Shown: positions 17,049 through 26,167, counted from the first letter of the stretch. The stretch is 64,000 bases of DNA from Comamonadaceae bacterium (GCA_947375135.1 CANCER010000003.1:62001-126000); one strand, 5' to 3'. Program-made: numbers and translations. The notes: generated from the letters alone by a model not told the origin.

Positions 17049-18008
17049 TCAATGGCGCACGGCTTGCCAGGCATTCCAGACGCTGTCCACGTCCGGTGCG
17101 GCTTCACCGCCAACTGCCACCTGGTGGCTGCGGCCGACCGGCCCGGCCCGCCAGGCGCGGGGCTGGCTGAAGATCTGCACATGGGGCAGGTCCAGTGCCA
17201 CGGCCATATGGCTCAGGCCGGAGTCCACACCGATCACGCCGCTGGACAGCGCCATGCGATCCATCACCTCGGGCAGACCAGCGCGCGGCCAGATGTCCGC
17301 CTGGTCACCGAGCGCCTGCGCCAGGCGGCTGACCAGGGCCTGCTCGCGCGCATTGGCGTGCGGCAGGGCAATGCGCTGACCCGAGTCGATCAGGCGGCGG
17401 CCCAGTTCCACCCAGTCGGACTCTTTCCATTCGTTGTCGGCACGGGTTGTGCCATGGGCCAACACCACGGTGGTCTGCTTGGCAGGCTCCGGGCGCGACA
17501 AGGGGTAGGCAGCCAGACCCTGCGGCGCGTAGCCCATGGCCAGGCCGGCCAGGAGCCGGTAGCGCGCCACCGCATGAATGCGTGCGGGCATGGGCAGCGT
17601 GCGTTTGAGCAGCCATTGCACCAGCCACTCATACCCGCAAGCTTCGCTGCGGTTGCCATAGGTCGCACTGAATCCCCCCGGACGCAGCCGGGCGCAGCGT
17701 GCCTCCAGGGCCGATTTGATAAGCCCCTGAAAGTCGATCACGGCGTCGTAAGACTGTTGTTTCAAATGCTGGTCAAAGTGCTGGCGTTCGCGCCTGGTGG
17801 CTTCGCTCCAGCGCGACTTGCGCCAGCGCCGCTGCGCCACCGGCAACACGCGCCGCAGGCCTGCAACCCGCTGCACCAGCGGCGCAAAGGCTTCCTCCAC
17901 CACCCAGTCGATATGGGCGCCGGGAAACTGCCGGTGCAGGTCCTGCACCACCGGCATGGTCTGTATCACATCCCCCAGCGAGGACATCTTGACGATCAGG
18001 ATATTCAT
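17049..18008 (-). CDS. waaC: Lipopolysaccharide heptosyltransferase I
   Basis: The 319-residue protein has the ADP-heptose GT9 fold. The N-terminal MNILIVKMSSLGDVIQTMP and HIDWVVEE segments are typical of WaaC, and the C-terminal GVIGVDSGLSHMAVALDLP is the donor-binding signature. It adds the first heptose to Kdo of the LPS inner core on the cytoplasmic face of the inner membrane. It lies upstream of ugd in the same direction with a 128-bp gap that holds the tandem PhoB-like units, so ugd probably has its own promoter. Confidence 0.93.
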   Translation of the reverse strand: MNILIVKMSSLGDVIQTMPVVQDLHRQFPGAHIDWVVEEAFAPLVQRVAGLRRVLPVAQRRWRKSRWSEATRRERQHFDQHLKQQSYDAVIDFQGLIKSALEARCARLRPGGFSATYGNRSEACGYEWLVQWLLKRTLPMPARIHAVARYRLLAGLAMGYAPQGLAAYPLSRPEPAKQTTVVLAHGTTRADNEWKESDWVELGRRLIDSGQRIALPHANAREQALVSRLAQALGDQADIWPRAGLPEVMDRMALSSGVIGVDSGLSHMAVALDLPHVQIFSQPRAWRAGPVGRSHQVAVGGEAAPDVDSVWNAWQAVRH

Positions 18009-18106
18009 CCCGCTGGATGGTAGGCAGCGATCGTGACAGCCGCGTGTCTACGGACAGGGTGACATCGTCACCTTCCGTTGTCACATAGTTCAAGTAGTAT
18101 CGAAGT

Positions 18107-18430
18107 ATGGAATCTACCGCTGTTGTCAAAGCCCTTGCGGCCCTGGCCCAGGCCTCGCGCTTGGAGGTTTTCCGCTCCCTGGTGGTGGCGGGTGAGCCGG
18201 GCCTGACGCCCGGCGCCCTGTCCGGGAGCCTGGGGGTGGCGGCCAACACGCTGTCCTTTCACCTCAAGGAATTGCTGCACGCCGACCTGATCACGCAGGA
18301 GCGCGTCGGGCGCAACCTGATCTACCGCGCGCAGTTCGACCGCATGAACGCGGTGCTGGCCTACCTCACCCAAAACTGCTGCCAGGGCGCGCCCTGCCTG
18401 GACCCGGCTGCAACGCGATGCGCCTGCTGA
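18107..18430 (+). CDS. arsR: ArsR-family arsenic-responsive repressor
   Basis: The protein (107 residues) has a winged helix-turn-helix (LGVAANTLSFHLKELLHADLI). A C-terminal cysteine cluster, NCCQGAPC, plus two more near the end (RCAC), resembles the C-terminal As(III) site described for Acidithiobacillus ferrooxidans ArsR. The classic CVC site in the DNA-binding helix is absent, so it is the C-terminal-site type. It heads arsR-acr3-arsC-arsH-MFS and probably represses that operon until arsenite binds. Confidence 0.92.
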   Translation: MESTAVVKALAALAQASRLEVFRSLVVAGEPGLTPGALSGSLGVAANTLSFHLKELLHADLITQERVGRNLIYRAQFDRMNAVLAYLTQNCCQGAPCLDPAATRCAC

Positions 18431-18496
18431 ATTCTGGCGCGTTACATCGCCAAAAAAATCGCCAACAAAGCCGTCAACAAACCCCGGAAAGAAACC

Positions 18497-19594
18497 ATGT
18501 CTATTCAATGTGACTCCAAGGCCAAGCAGGCCGCAGCTGCCCCCATGAGCGTGTTCGAGCGCTACCTCACCGTTTGGGTGCTGTTGTGCATCGTGGCCGG
18601 CATTGCGCTAGGCCAGTTCTTTCCGGCTGCGTTCCAGGCCATTGGCGGTATGGAGTTTGCAAAGGTCAATCTGCCGGTGGGCCTGCTGATCTGGGTGATG
18701 GTGATCCCCATGCTGGTGAAGGTGGACTTTGCTGCTTTGGGCGAGGTGCGCAAGCACGTCAAGGGCATTGGTGTGACGCTGTTTGTGAATTGGCTGGTCA
18801 AGCCGTTTTCCATGGCCTTTCTGGGCTGGCTTTTTATCCGCCACTGGTTTGCGCCGCTGCTGCCGCCCGACCAGTTGGACAGCTACATTGCCGGCCTGAT
18901 TTTGCTGGCCGCGGCACCCTGCACCGCCATGGTGTTTGTCTGGAGCCGGCTCACCGGCGGCGACCCGCTGTTCACGCTGTCGCAGGTGGCGCTGAACGAC
19001 AGCATCATGGTGATTGCCTTTGCGCCGCTGGTGGGCTTTCTGCTGGGCATCTCCGCCATCGTTGTGCCCTGGGACACGCTGCTGACCTCCGTTGTGCTGT
19101 ATATCGTCATCCCCGTGATCCTGGCGCAGCTGTTGCGCAAAGCCTTGCTGAAGAATGGCGAGGGGGCTTTCGAGGCCACCATGGCAAGAATAGGCCCCTG
19201 GTCGATTGGCGCGCTGCTGCTCACGCTGGTGCTGCTGTTCGCCTTCCAGGGCGAGGCCATCCTCAAGCAGCCGCTGGTGATCGCCCTGTTGGCGGTGCCC
19301 ATCCTGATCCAGGTGTTTTTCAACTCGGCGCTGGCCTATTGGCTCAACCGCGCAGTGGGCGAGAAGCACCACATCGCCTGTCCGTCGGCGCTGATCGGCG
19401 CCTCCAACTTTTTCGAGCTGGCCGTGGCCGCCGCCATCAGCCTGTTCGGCTTCCACTCCGGTGCCGCGCTGGCCACCGTGGTGGGCGTGCTGATAGAGGT
19501 GCCGGTGATGCTGTTGGTTGTTTATACCGTCAACCACAGCAAAGGCTGGTACGAGCGCGGCGCAGCCGTACAACAAACTGTCAAAGGAGCCTGA
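18497..19594 (+). CDS. acr3: ACR3-family arsenite efflux permease
   Basis: The 365-residue protein has about ten membrane helices. The family features are visible: FERYLTVWVLLCIVAG near the N-terminus, the AAPCTAMVFVWS segment with the conserved essential cysteine, and GVTLFVNWLVKPFSMA. It exports arsenite driven by the proton gradient. It follows arsR by 66 bp and precedes arsC by 2 bp, in one operon. Confidence 0.95.
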   Translation: MSIQCDSKAKQAAAAPMSVFERYLTVWVLLCIVAGIALGQFFPAAFQAIGGMEFAKVNLPVGLLIWVMVIPMLVKVDFAALGEVRKHVKGIGVTLFVNWLVKPFSMAFLGWLFIRHWFAPLLPPDQLDSYIAGLILLAAAPCTAMVFVWSRLTGGDPLFTLSQVALNDSIMVIAFAPLVGFLLGISAIVVPWDTLLTSVVLYIVIPVILAQLLRKALLKNGEGAFEATMARIGPWSIGALLLTLVLLFAFQGEAILKQPLVIALLAVPILIQVFFNSALAYWLNRAVGEKHHIACPSALIGASNFFELAVAAAISLFGFHSGAALATVVGVLIEVPVMLLVVYTVNHSKGWYERGAAVQQTVKGA

Positions 19595-19596
19595 AC

Positions 19597-20019
19597 ATGG
19601 CAAGCATCACCATCTACCACAACCCCGCCTGCGGCACCTCGCGCAACACCCTGGCCCTGATCCGCAACAGCGGTGCAGAGCCCGAAGTGATTGAGTACCT
19701 GAAGACACCGCCGACCAAAGCGCAGCTGCAGCAACTGCTGGCCGCTATGGGTATTGGCACGCGTGCGCTGCTGCGCGAGAAGGGAACGCCTTACGCCGAG
19801 CTGGGTCTGGCGGATCCGAAGTGGACGGACGACGAACTGCTGGACCATGTGGTGCAGCACCCCATCCTGATGAACCGCCCGGTGGTGGTTACCCCGTTGG
19901 GCACCCGGCTGTGCCGCCCCAGCGAAGCGGTGCTGGACATCCTGCCCGATGCGCAACGCGCCGCCTTCAGCAAGGAAGACGGCGAGGCCGTGGTCAACGC
20001 CGAAGGCAAGCGTGTCTGA
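19597..20019 (+). CDS. arsC: Arsenate reductase, glutaredoxin-linked ArsC
   Basis: The 140-residue protein has the active site of the plasmid R773 type: [14 protein letters not shown] with the nucleophilic Cys, and the Arg-containing LMNRPVVV segment. It reduces arsenate to arsenite with glutathione and glutaredoxin so the arsenite can leave through Acr3. Start ATG 19597 is two bases after the acr3 stop and preceded by AAAGGAG. A second, unrelated arsenate reductase (LMW phosphatase type) lies at 40271. Confidence 0.95.
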   Translation: MASITIYHNPACGTSRNTLALIRNSGAEPEVIEYLKTPPTKAQLQQLLAAMGIGTRALLREKGTPYAELGLADPKWTDDELLDHVVQHPILMNRPVVVTPLGTRLCRPSEAVLDILPDAQRAAFSKEDGEAVVNAEGKRV

Positions 20020-20026
20020 GGTCACC

Positions 20027-20779
20027 ATGTCGGTAAGCAGTACGCCTGAAGTTACAAGGTCTGACTCCGTGCTGCCCATCAGCAACCTCGACGCCGCCTG
20101 CTTCCAACGGCCCGAACCCGCTCGGCTCATGGCATCCACGCCGTCCACCCACGCCCCGCGCATCCTGATGCTCTACGGGTCGCTGCGCGAGCGCTCGTAC
20201 AGCAAGCTGCTGACACTCGAAGCGGCCCGCCTGCTCACTGCCATGGGCGCCGAAGTGAAGGTGTTTGATCCGCAGGATGTGCCCCAGCCCGATAGCGCCC
20301 CTGACAGCCACCCCAAGGTACAGGAACTGCGCACCCTGGCGGCCTGGTCCGAGGGCATGGTCTGGACCTCGCCCGAGCGCCACGGTGCCATGACCGGCAT
20401 TTTGAAAAGCCAGATCGACTGGATTCCACTCGCTCTGGGGGCCGTGCGCCCGACGCAGGGCAAGACGCTGGCGGTGATGGAGGTCAGTGGCGGCTCGCAG
20501 TCCTTCAACGCCGTGAACCAGATGCGCATTCTGGGGCGCTGGATGCGCATGCTCACCATCCCCAACCAGAGCTCGGTGGCCAAGGCCTTCCTGGAGTTTG
20601 ACGAAGCAGGGCGCATGAAGCCCTCCGCCTATTACGACCGCGTGGTCGACGTGATGGAAGAGCTGGTGAAGTTCACCCTGCTGACACGCGATGTGGCGCC
20701 CTACCTGGTAGACCGCTACAGCGAGCGCAGGGAAAGCGCCGGGGAACTGAGCAAACGGGTGAACCAGCGCTCGCTTTAG
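20027..20779 (+). CDS. arsH: ArsH NADPH-dependent FMN reductase
   Basis: The protein (250 residues from ATG 20027) has the flavodoxin-like motif [13 protein letters not shown] and the family segments [18 protein letters not shown] and [13 protein letters not shown]. ArsH oxidises trivalent organoarsenicals such as methylarsenite to the less toxic pentavalent form. It lies 7 bp after arsC in the ars operon. An upstream in-frame extension exists, but 20027 gives the family N-terminus. Confidence 0.93.
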   Translation: MSVSSTPEVTRSDSVLPISNLDAACFQRPEPARLMASTPSTHAPRILMLYGSLRERSYSKLLTLEAARLLTAMGAEVKVFDPQDVPQPDSAPDSHPKVQELRTLAAWSEGMVWTSPERHGAMTGILKSQIDWIPLALGAVRPTQGKTLAVMEVSGGSQSFNAVNQMRILGRWMRMLTIPNQSSVAKAFLEFDEAGRMKPSAYYDRVVDVMEELVKFTLLTRDVAPYLVDRYSERRESAGELSKRVNQRSL

Positions 20780-20805
20780 GGCGCAGGGCGGTGGACAATC
20801 GCCCC

Positions 20806-22014
20806 ATGCCAAGCACCCACCGCACCCGCACGGTGCTGACCCTGGGGACCGCGCAAACGCTGGCCTGGGGCTCCACTTACTACCTGCCTGCCATCCTGGC
20901 CGCGCCCATGGCGCGGGACCTGGGTGTCAGTGTGGCTACGGTGTTTGCGGCGTTTTCGGTGGGGCTGGTGATCTCTGCCTTTCTGGGGCCGCGCGCCGGG
21001 CGCGCGATTGACGCCTCCGGCGGCCGGCGGGTGCTGGCGCTCAGCAATATCGTGTTCGCCATGGGTCTGGCGGGGCTGGGTTGTGCCGGCGGCCGCTGGA
21101 GCCTGTTTGCGGCCTGGATGCTGATCGGCATGGGCATGGCCGGCGGGCTGTACGAGGCCGCCTTTGCCACCCTGGTGCGGCTGTACGGTCGGGACTCCCG
21201 CAACGTCATTACCGGCATTACCCTGATCGCGGGCTTTGCCAGCACCGTGGGCTGGCCGCTGTCCACCGTGCTGGAGCACTGGATCGGCTGGCGCGACACC
21301 TGTTTCGTCTGGGCTGGCTTGCATCTGCTGCTGGGCCTGCCTTTGAATTTGTCCCTGCCGGGGCGCCAGCCCGAACGCGCACCACAGGCCAGCCCCGGGT
21401 CCATTGCGGTGCCTGCTGCGGCCCCTGGCCATGTTGCCGCTGTCGATGCGCCCGCAGTCCCCTTGCGCAGCGCCGTCCTGCTGTCGCTGGTATTTGCCTT
21501 GACCTGGTTCATCAGCACCGCCATGGCTGCGCACTTGCCGACACTGCTCGCCGCAACAGGGGTCAGCCTGTCCATGGCGGTCACGGCCGGGGCCCTGATC
21601 GGCCCGGCACAGGTGGCGGGGCGTCTGCTGGAGTTTGGCGTGCTGCGCCGCGCGCACCCGCTGCTGAGTGCGCGTATCGCGTCCGTCATGCATCCGCTGG
21701 GCGCCGTCGCTCTGGCGGTGTGGGGCGCACCGGCAGCCATGCTGTTTGCCGTCCTGCATGGCGCAGGCAACGGCGTGCTGACCATTGCCAAGGGCACACT
21801 GCCACTGGCGCTGTTCGGGCCGCAGGGTTATGGCGAGCGGCAGGGGCTGCTGATGGTTCCCGCGCGGCTGGCGCAGGCTTTAGCCCCCTGGCTGTTCGGC
21901 CTGTGCATGGAGCGGCTGGGCCCGGGGGCCCTGTGGGTGTCTGCGGCCTTGGGCGCCCTGGTTTTTGGGGCCCTGGCCCTGCTGCAGCAAACAGAAGGCG
22001 CGCAGGCTCCTTAG
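20806..22014 (+). CDS. MFS transporter in the ars operon
   Basis: The protein (402 residues from ATG 20806; GTG 20791 is an alternative) has twelve predicted membrane helices in two halves joined by a hydrophilic loop near the middle (about 190-230). The loop between helices 2 and 3 has the GRAIDASGGRR pattern of major facilitators. It follows arsH by 26 bp, so an arsenical exporter is plausible. I could not match it to ArsJ, ArsP or ArsK with confidence. No partner GAPDH gene, which accompanies ArsJ, is present. Confidence 0.8.
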   Translation: MPSTHRTRTVLTLGTAQTLAWGSTYYLPAILAAPMARDLGVSVATVFAAFSVGLVISAFLGPRAGRAIDASGGRRVLALSNIVFAMGLAGLGCAGGRWSLFAAWMLIGMGMAGGLYEAAFATLVRLYGRDSRNVITGITLIAGFASTVGWPLSTVLEHWIGWRDTCFVWAGLHLLLGLPLNLSLPGRQPERAPQASPGSIAVPAAAPGHVAAVDAPAVPLRSAVLLSLVFALTWFISTAMAAHLPTLLAATGVSLSMAVTAGALIGPAQVAGRLLEFGVLRRAHPLLSARIASVMHPLGAVALAVWGAPAAMLFAVLHGAGNGVLTIAKGTLPLALFGPQGYGERQGLLMVPARLAQALAPWLFGLCMERLGPGALWVSAALGALVFGALALLQQTEGAQAP

Positions 22015-22022
22015 CCAGGAAT

Positions 22023-22946
22023 TCAGAAGCGTTCCGGCACGACCATCTCGTCCGGCACGGGGTGGCGGATGTAGTCCGCATTGCGCACCCGCTCCGGCAG
22101 CACCACGGCCTTTTGTTCCACTTCGGTATAGGGGATCTGGTCCAGCAAATGCTGGATACAGTTCAGGCGCGCGGTCTTCTTGTCCACCGCCTGCACGATC
22201 CACCAGGGTGCCTCGGGGATGTGGGTGCGCTCCAGCATGATTTCCTTGGCCTTGGTGTATTCCTCCCAGCGCACGCGGGACTCCAGGTCCATGGGGCTGA
22301 GCTTCCACTGCTTGAGCGGGTCGTGGATACGGCCCAGGAAGCGCGAGTGCTGCTCCTCGTCGGTAATCGAGAACCAGTACTTGATGACCTGCACGCCGCT
22401 GCGCGCCAGCATCTTTTCAAACTCGGGCACGGTGCGGAAGAACTCTTCGTACTCATCGTCGCTGCAAAAACCCATCACGCGCTCCACACCGGCGCGGTTG
22501 TACCAGCTGCGGTCAAACAACACCATCTCGCCGGCGGCTGGCAGGTGCGACACGTAACGCTGGAAATACCACTGCGTGCGTTCGCGGTCATTGGGGGCGG
22601 GCAGGGCGGCCACGCGGGCCACACGCGGGTTCAGGCGCTGGGTGATGCGCTTGATCACGCCCCCCTTGCCGGCAGCGTCGCGCCCTTCAAACAGGATCAC
22701 CACCTTGTGGCGGCTGGCGACCACCCAGTCCTGCAGCTTGACCAGTTCGCCCTGCAGGCGGAACAGCTCGCGGAAGTAGTTGCGACGGGCCAGGCGCTCT
22801 TCCTCGTTGCGCGGCTTGCCGGTGGCTTCGAGCTCTTCCATGTTGCGCTCTTCGAGCTCCATCTCCAACTCTTCGTCAAAGCTGTCGAGCATGTCTTCGC
22901 GCAGACGCCGCATCATTTCTTCTTGCTGGGTGTTTTCGGTGCTCAT
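22023..22946 (-). CDS. ppk2: Polyphosphate kinase 2
   Basis: From ATG 22946 (AAAGGGA seven bases upstream) the protein has 307 residues. After a Glu-rich N-terminal region (8-52) come the Walker A GRDAAGKGG (88-96), the lid DRSWYNR (145-151) and the KYWFSITDEEQ segment of PPK2. The family transfers phosphate between polyphosphate and nucleoside diphosphates, usually favouring NTP synthesis from polyP. A candidate PhoB box lies upstream, so stored polyphosphate may be mobilised on Pi starvation (inference). It ends 9 bp from the convergent MFS gene. Confidence 0.93.
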   Translation of the reverse strand: MSTENTQQEEMMRRLREDMLDSFDEELEMELEERNMEELEATGKPRNEEERLARRNYFRELFRLQGELVKLQDWVVASRHKVVILFEGRDAAGKGGVIKRITQRLNPRVARVAALPAPNDRERTQWYFQRYVSHLPAAGEMVLFDRSWYNRAGVERVMGFCSDDEYEEFFRTVPEFEKMLARSGVQVIKYWFSITDEEQHSRFLGRIHDPLKQWKLSPMDLESRVRWEEYTKAKEIMLERTHIPEAPWWIVQAVDKKTARLNCIQHLLDQIPYTEVEQKAVVLPERVRNADYIRHPVPDEMVVPERF

Positions 22947-22996
22947 GGCGGGGTCCCTTTGTGGCTGGGAAAATAAAAACAAACATCTTGCTTCAG

Positions 22997-23018
22997 TCAG
23001 GTTTCAGTTTTGTGACGG
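22997..23018 (-). promoter_or_regulatory. Candidate PhoB box for ppk2
   Basis: Minus-strand units with GTCAC and TGAAAC cores 11 bp apart, and a third TGAAGC unit reaching 22986. About 50 bp before the start at 22946. Confidence 0.5.
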
Positions 23019-23020
23019 TT

Positions 23021-23042
23021 CCTTCATGCCGCTGTCATGTGC
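23021..23042 (+). promoter_or_regulatory. Candidate PhoB box for cytochrome b561 gene
   Basis: Plus-strand TTCAT and GTCAT cores spaced 11 bp, ending 38 bp before the ATG at 23081; back to back with the minus-strand box for ppk2. Confidence 0.65.
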
Positions 23043-23080
23043 TGTGGCTAGGATGCGCACCACATCCATTTTTTTTGCAT

Positions 23081-23620
23081 ATGACAAGCACACCGTCCCC
23101 CGCCTACGATCCCAAAACCATCGCCCTGCATTGGGCCAGCGCAGCGCTGGTGGCCGCTCTGTGGTTGGCGGGCGAGTTTCTCGACGTCTTTCCCAAAGGC
23201 ACCCCGCGCATTACGGTGCGCAGCCTGCATATTTGTTGCGGGCTCCTGCTCGGTGGCCTGCTGGCGTACCGCGTCTGGTGGCGCAACGCCGGGGGTGTTC
23301 AATTGCCGGCCCCGGCAGGCTTCAAGTACGCCAAGCAGGCCCACATCGCGCACCAGGTGCTCTACGGGGCGATCGCACTGATGGTTGTTACCGGCATCGC
23401 GCTGGTCTGGATCCGTGGCGATAACCTGTTCAACGTGTTCTCCGTGCCGGCCTTCGATCCGGGCAACAAGGAACTGCGGCACAACGCCAAGGAAGTTCAC
23501 GGCTGGCTTGCCAATGGCCTGTTGATCGGTGCGTCACTGCATGCGCTGACGGCGCTGTGGCACCAATTCGTGCGCAAGGATGGTTTGTTGCAGCGCATGC
23601 TGCCTGCGCGCAAGCGCTGA
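23081..23620 (+). CDS. Cytochrome b561-family membrane protein
   Basis: This 179-residue protein has four membrane helices, each with a histidine suited to haem b ligation: ALHWASAAL, SLHICCGLL, AHIAHQVLYG and EVHGWLANG/SLHALTALWH. The family passes electrons from quinol or to superoxide in the inner membrane. Start ATG 23081; a longer frame upstream would run through the promoter. It diverges from ppk2, and the intergenic region has a candidate PhoB box for each direction. Why a cytochrome b561 should belong to a phosphate regulon is unclear. Confidence 0.88.
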   Translation: MTSTPSPAYDPKTIALHWASAALVAALWLAGEFLDVFPKGTPRITVRSLHICCGLLLGGLLAYRVWWRNAGGVQLPAPAGFKYAKQAHIAHQVLYGAIALMVVTGIALVWIRGDNLFNVFSVPAFDPGNKELRHNAKEVHGWLANGLLIGASLHALTALWHQFVRKDGLLQRMLPARKR

Positions 23621-23646
23621 GCAGGTCGCCGCCCCTGCGCCGGGTG

Positions 23647-24210
23647 TCACGCGGGCAGATAGCGCACGCGGTCCATCAAGCCGCGCAGCTCGTCCAGCGC
23701 GTGCTGCGCGTCACTCGCAAACCAGCCCACATGTTTGCTGCTGTCGTCCCAGGCGCGCAACTGCTGTGCGTCCAGCGCGTACCGGCTGGCTTGGAACCGG
23801 ACGCACTCGCTGAGGTTCATGGGGCCACCCTGCAGCGCCAGGCTGCGCACCGAGTCGGGTGAGAGCCGTTCGCAGTATTCCGGATGGGCTGCCACCAGAT
23901 AGCGCTTGGCTGCCACATGCAGGCGCACCGGCTCGGCTACGGCCGGGCCCCAGATCGCGTCCAGCATGCGCGCAGCCCGGTGCTCATGCTGGTCATCAAT
24001 GCCCTGCACGGTGGGCGAGCCGCTGAGGTCGGTCAGCAGGTGGCCCAGATCGTGCAGCCAGCTGGCCAGTTGCAGGGATTGCGAGGCGCCCGCTGCCCGC
24101 GCCAGCTGCCCGCATTGCCAGGCATGCGCGATCTGTGAAATGCCTTCGCCCTCATACGCAAGGGAACCCTTGCGGGCAAACAATTCCAGAATGGTGTGCG
24201 GGTTATTCAT
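23647..24210 (-). CDS. phnZ: PhnZ-like HD-domain oxygenase
   Basis: From ATG 24210 the protein has 187 residues. It carries the features of the phosphonate-linked HD family: YEGE (19-22), as in the PhnZ substrate lid, then candidate metal ligands H29, HDLGH (53-57), H75/H77, H98 and D155/D156. PhnZ is a mixed-valence di-iron oxygenase that cleaves the C-P bond of 2-amino-1-hydroxyethylphosphonate to glycine and phosphate. Its usual partner PhnY, an Fe/2-oxoglutarate hydroxylase, is not in this window. It diverges from phnCDE with candidate PhoB boxes in both directions. Confidence 0.85.
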   Translation of the reverse strand: MNNPHTILELFARKGSLAYEGEGISQIAHAWQCGQLARAAGASQSLQLASWLHDLGHLLTDLSGSPTVQGIDDQHEHRAARMLDAIWGPAVAEPVRLHVAAKRYLVAAHPEYCERLSPDSVRSLALQGGPMNLSECVRFQASRYALDAQQLRAWDDSSKHVGWFASDAQHALDELRGLMDRVRYLPA

Positions 24211-24228
24211 CACAACATGGTGGGCGCA

Positions 24229-24250
24229 GGGTATGTCAAACAGATGACAG
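24229..24250 (-). promoter_or_regulatory. Candidate PhoB box for phnZ-like gene
   Basis: Minus-strand CTGTCAT and TTGACAT units lie 11 bp apart, with another CTGTCAT just upstream (24251-24257). Ends 18 bp before the ATG, so the leader would be very short. Confidence 0.55.
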
Positions 24251-24298
24251 ATGACAGCTGACGTGGGCGCTGGCCTGGCGTGCAGGGGTGCCACGGGC

Positions 24299-24320
24299 TT
24301 GTCACGAATGTTTCACAGTC
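24299..24320 (+). promoter_or_regulatory. Candidate PhoB box for phnCDE
   Basis: Plus-strand GTCAC and TTCAC cores spaced 11 bp, one of the cleanest matches in the window. Ends 19 bp before the phnC ATG, implying a very short leader. Confidence 0.75.
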
Positions 24321-24339
24321 CGCAGCGAAGATCCGCAGC

Positions 24340-25191
24340 ATGAGTTTGTTGCCTGTTCCCGCGATCCGCATTGTCTGCGCCAGCAAGTCGTTCAACCGGC
24401 GTGCCAGGGCGCTGGACAACGTCAGCGCAACCATCCATGCGGGTGAGTGCGTGGGCCTGCTGGGCGCATCCGGTTCGGGCAAATCCACCCTGCTGCGCAG
24501 CATCTGCGGGCTGGAGCGGCTCGACGGTGCCCACAGCGCCGTTGAAGTGTTCGGACAGTCCCTGCAGAGCGGCGGCACCTTGAGCCCGGACATCCGCGCG
24601 TTGCGCCGCCAGACAGGCATCATCTTCCAGCAATTCAATCTGGTGGGGCGCATGAATGTGCTCTCCAATGTGCTCACCGGGTTGCTGCCGCGCATGCCCT
24701 TGTGGCGGTCCTTAAGCGGCCGCTTCAGCCCGGCCGAACAGCTGCAGGCGCTGCAGGCCCTGGAATCGGTGGGTCTTGCTGACTATGCGTTTCAACGCGC
24801 CTCCACGCTTTCGGGCGGGCAACAGCAGCGCGCTGCGGTGGCCCGTGCCCTGCTGCAGGGTGCCCGTATTTTGCTGGCCGATGAGCCGGTGTCCTCGCTG
24901 GACCCGGAGACCGCCCGCCGTGTAATGGACCTGATGCACCACCTCAACCGCACCCAGGGTATGACCCTGGTGGTGAGCCTGCACAACGTGGCCATGGCGC
25001 GGCGCTACTGCGACCGCATCATCGCTTTGCGTGCCGGAGAACTGGTGTTTGACGGCTCGCCCATGGAGCTCGACGACAGCCGCTTGCGCCACCTGTACGG
25101 CAGCAGCACCGAAGAACTGCTGACCGACCACAACCCCTTTGAAACCCCGCCGCAGACACCGCTCTTGCACGCCCTGCAAGCGGCAGCCTGA
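24340..25191 (+). CDS. phnC: Phosphonate ABC transporter ATP-binding protein
   Basis: The protein (283 residues from ATG 24340) has Walker A GASGSGKST, the Q-loop GIIFQQFNLV, the signature LSGGQQQR and Walker B ILLADEPVSSLD. The FQQFNLV segment with the following TGLLPRMP stretch is typical of PhnC. With PhnD and PhnE it forms the phosphonate importer; PhnCDE systems also carry phosphite or Pi in some bacteria. First gene of phnC-phnD-phnE-flavin oxidase-phnX. Confidence 0.95.
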   Translation: MSLLPVPAIRIVCASKSFNRRARALDNVSATIHAGECVGLLGASGSGKSTLLRSICGLERLDGAHSAVEVFGQSLQSGGTLSPDIRALRRQTGIIFQQFNLVGRMNVLSNVLTGLLPRMPLWRSLSGRFSPAEQLQALQALESVGLADYAFQRASTLSGGQQQRAAVARALLQGARILLADEPVSSLDPETARRVMDLMHHLNRTQGMTLVVSLHNVAMARRYCDRIIALRAGELVFDGSPMELDDSRLRHLYGSSTEELLTDHNPFETPPQTPLLHALQAAA

Positions 25192-25219
25192 TCCTTGCAT
25201 TTTTTGATGGAGCCTTCTC

Positions 25220-26167
25220 ATGAAACCCGTTCACGTATTTACCGCCTCCGTACTGGCCCTGGCCAGCCTTGCTGCCACGGCGCAGGAAATCAATTTCGGC
25301 ATCATCGCAACCGACTCGGCAAGCGTTGAGCGTGAGCGCTGGGAGCCTCTGTTTCGCGACATGGAAAAGCAGACCGGCCTGACCATCAAGGCCTTCTACG
25401 CGCCCGACTACGCCGGTGTGGTCGAAGCCATGCGCTTCAACAAGGTGCAAGTGGCCTGGTACGGCAACAAGGCCGCCATTGACGCGGTAGACCGTTCCAA
25501 CGGCGAAGTATTTGCCCAGGTGCAAAAGGCCGATGGCTCGCTGGGCTACAACTCGCTGCTGATCACGCAAAAAGACAGCCCCTACAACAACCTGAACGAT
25601 GTGCTGAAAAACAGCAAGTCCATCAACTTCGGCATCGGCGACCCCGGCTCCACCTCCGGCTTTCTGGTGCCCAGCTACTACGTGTTTGCCCAGAACAAGG
25701 TGGACCCGCGCACCGCCTTCAAGACCATCCGCAACGCCAGCCACGGCGCCAACATCCAGGCCGTGCTGGCCAAGCAACTCGATGTAGCCACCAACAATAC
25801 CGAAGAGACTGAAAAGCTGGCGGCCAACAAGCCCGAAGTGCTCAAGGAACTCAAGATCATCTGGAAGAGCCCGCTGATCCCCAACGACCCGCTGGTGTGG
25901 CGCAAGGACCTGGACGCCGGCGTCAAGGCCAAGCTCAAGGGCTTTTTGCTGGCCTACGGCAAGAGCGACGCTGACAAGGCTGTGCTGAAAAACATCTACA
26001 ACTACAGCGGCTTCAAGGAATCGACTAACGAGCAACTGGTGCCGATTCGCCAGCTCGAACTGTTCAAGGACCGCCGCAAGGTGGAGAACGACGAGCAATA
26101 CAGCGCCGAAGAAAAAGCCCAGCGCATTGCCGACATCGACAAGAAGCTGGCCGCTCTGGTCAAATAA
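25220..26167 (+). CDS. phnD: Phosphonate-binding periplasmic protein
   Basis: The 315-residue protein has a signal peptide (ends AATAQ) and the PhnD fold: FGIIATDSA, the YAPDYAGVVEAMRFNKVQVAWYG segment, and DPGSTSGFLVPSYYVF, whose Ser/Thr bind the phosphonate group. It captures 2-aminoethylphosphonate-like substrates and hands them to PhnE. It lies 28 bp after phnC with a good ribosome-binding site. Substrate preference cannot be told from sequence. Confidence 0.95.
   Translation: MKPVHVFTASVLALASLAATAQEINFGIIATDSASVERERWEPLFRDMEKQTGLTIKAFYAPDYAGVVEAMRFNKVQVAWYGNKAAIDAVDRSNGEVFAQVQKADGSLGYNSLLITQKDSPYNNLNDVLKNSKSINFGIGDPGSTSGFLVPSYYVFAQNKVDPRTAFKTIRNASHGANIQAVLAKQLDVATNNTEETEKLAANKPEVLKELKIIWKSPLIPNDPLVWRKDLDAGVKAKLKGFLLAYGKSDADKAVLKNIYNYSGFKESTNEQLVPIRQLELFKDRRKVENDEQYSAEEKAQRIADIDKKLAALVK

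Noticed and set aside
18009..18106. PhoB box before arsR
   Set aside because: GTCAC cores are present, but spacing is 13 bp or irregular; more likely an ArsR operator and promoter region.
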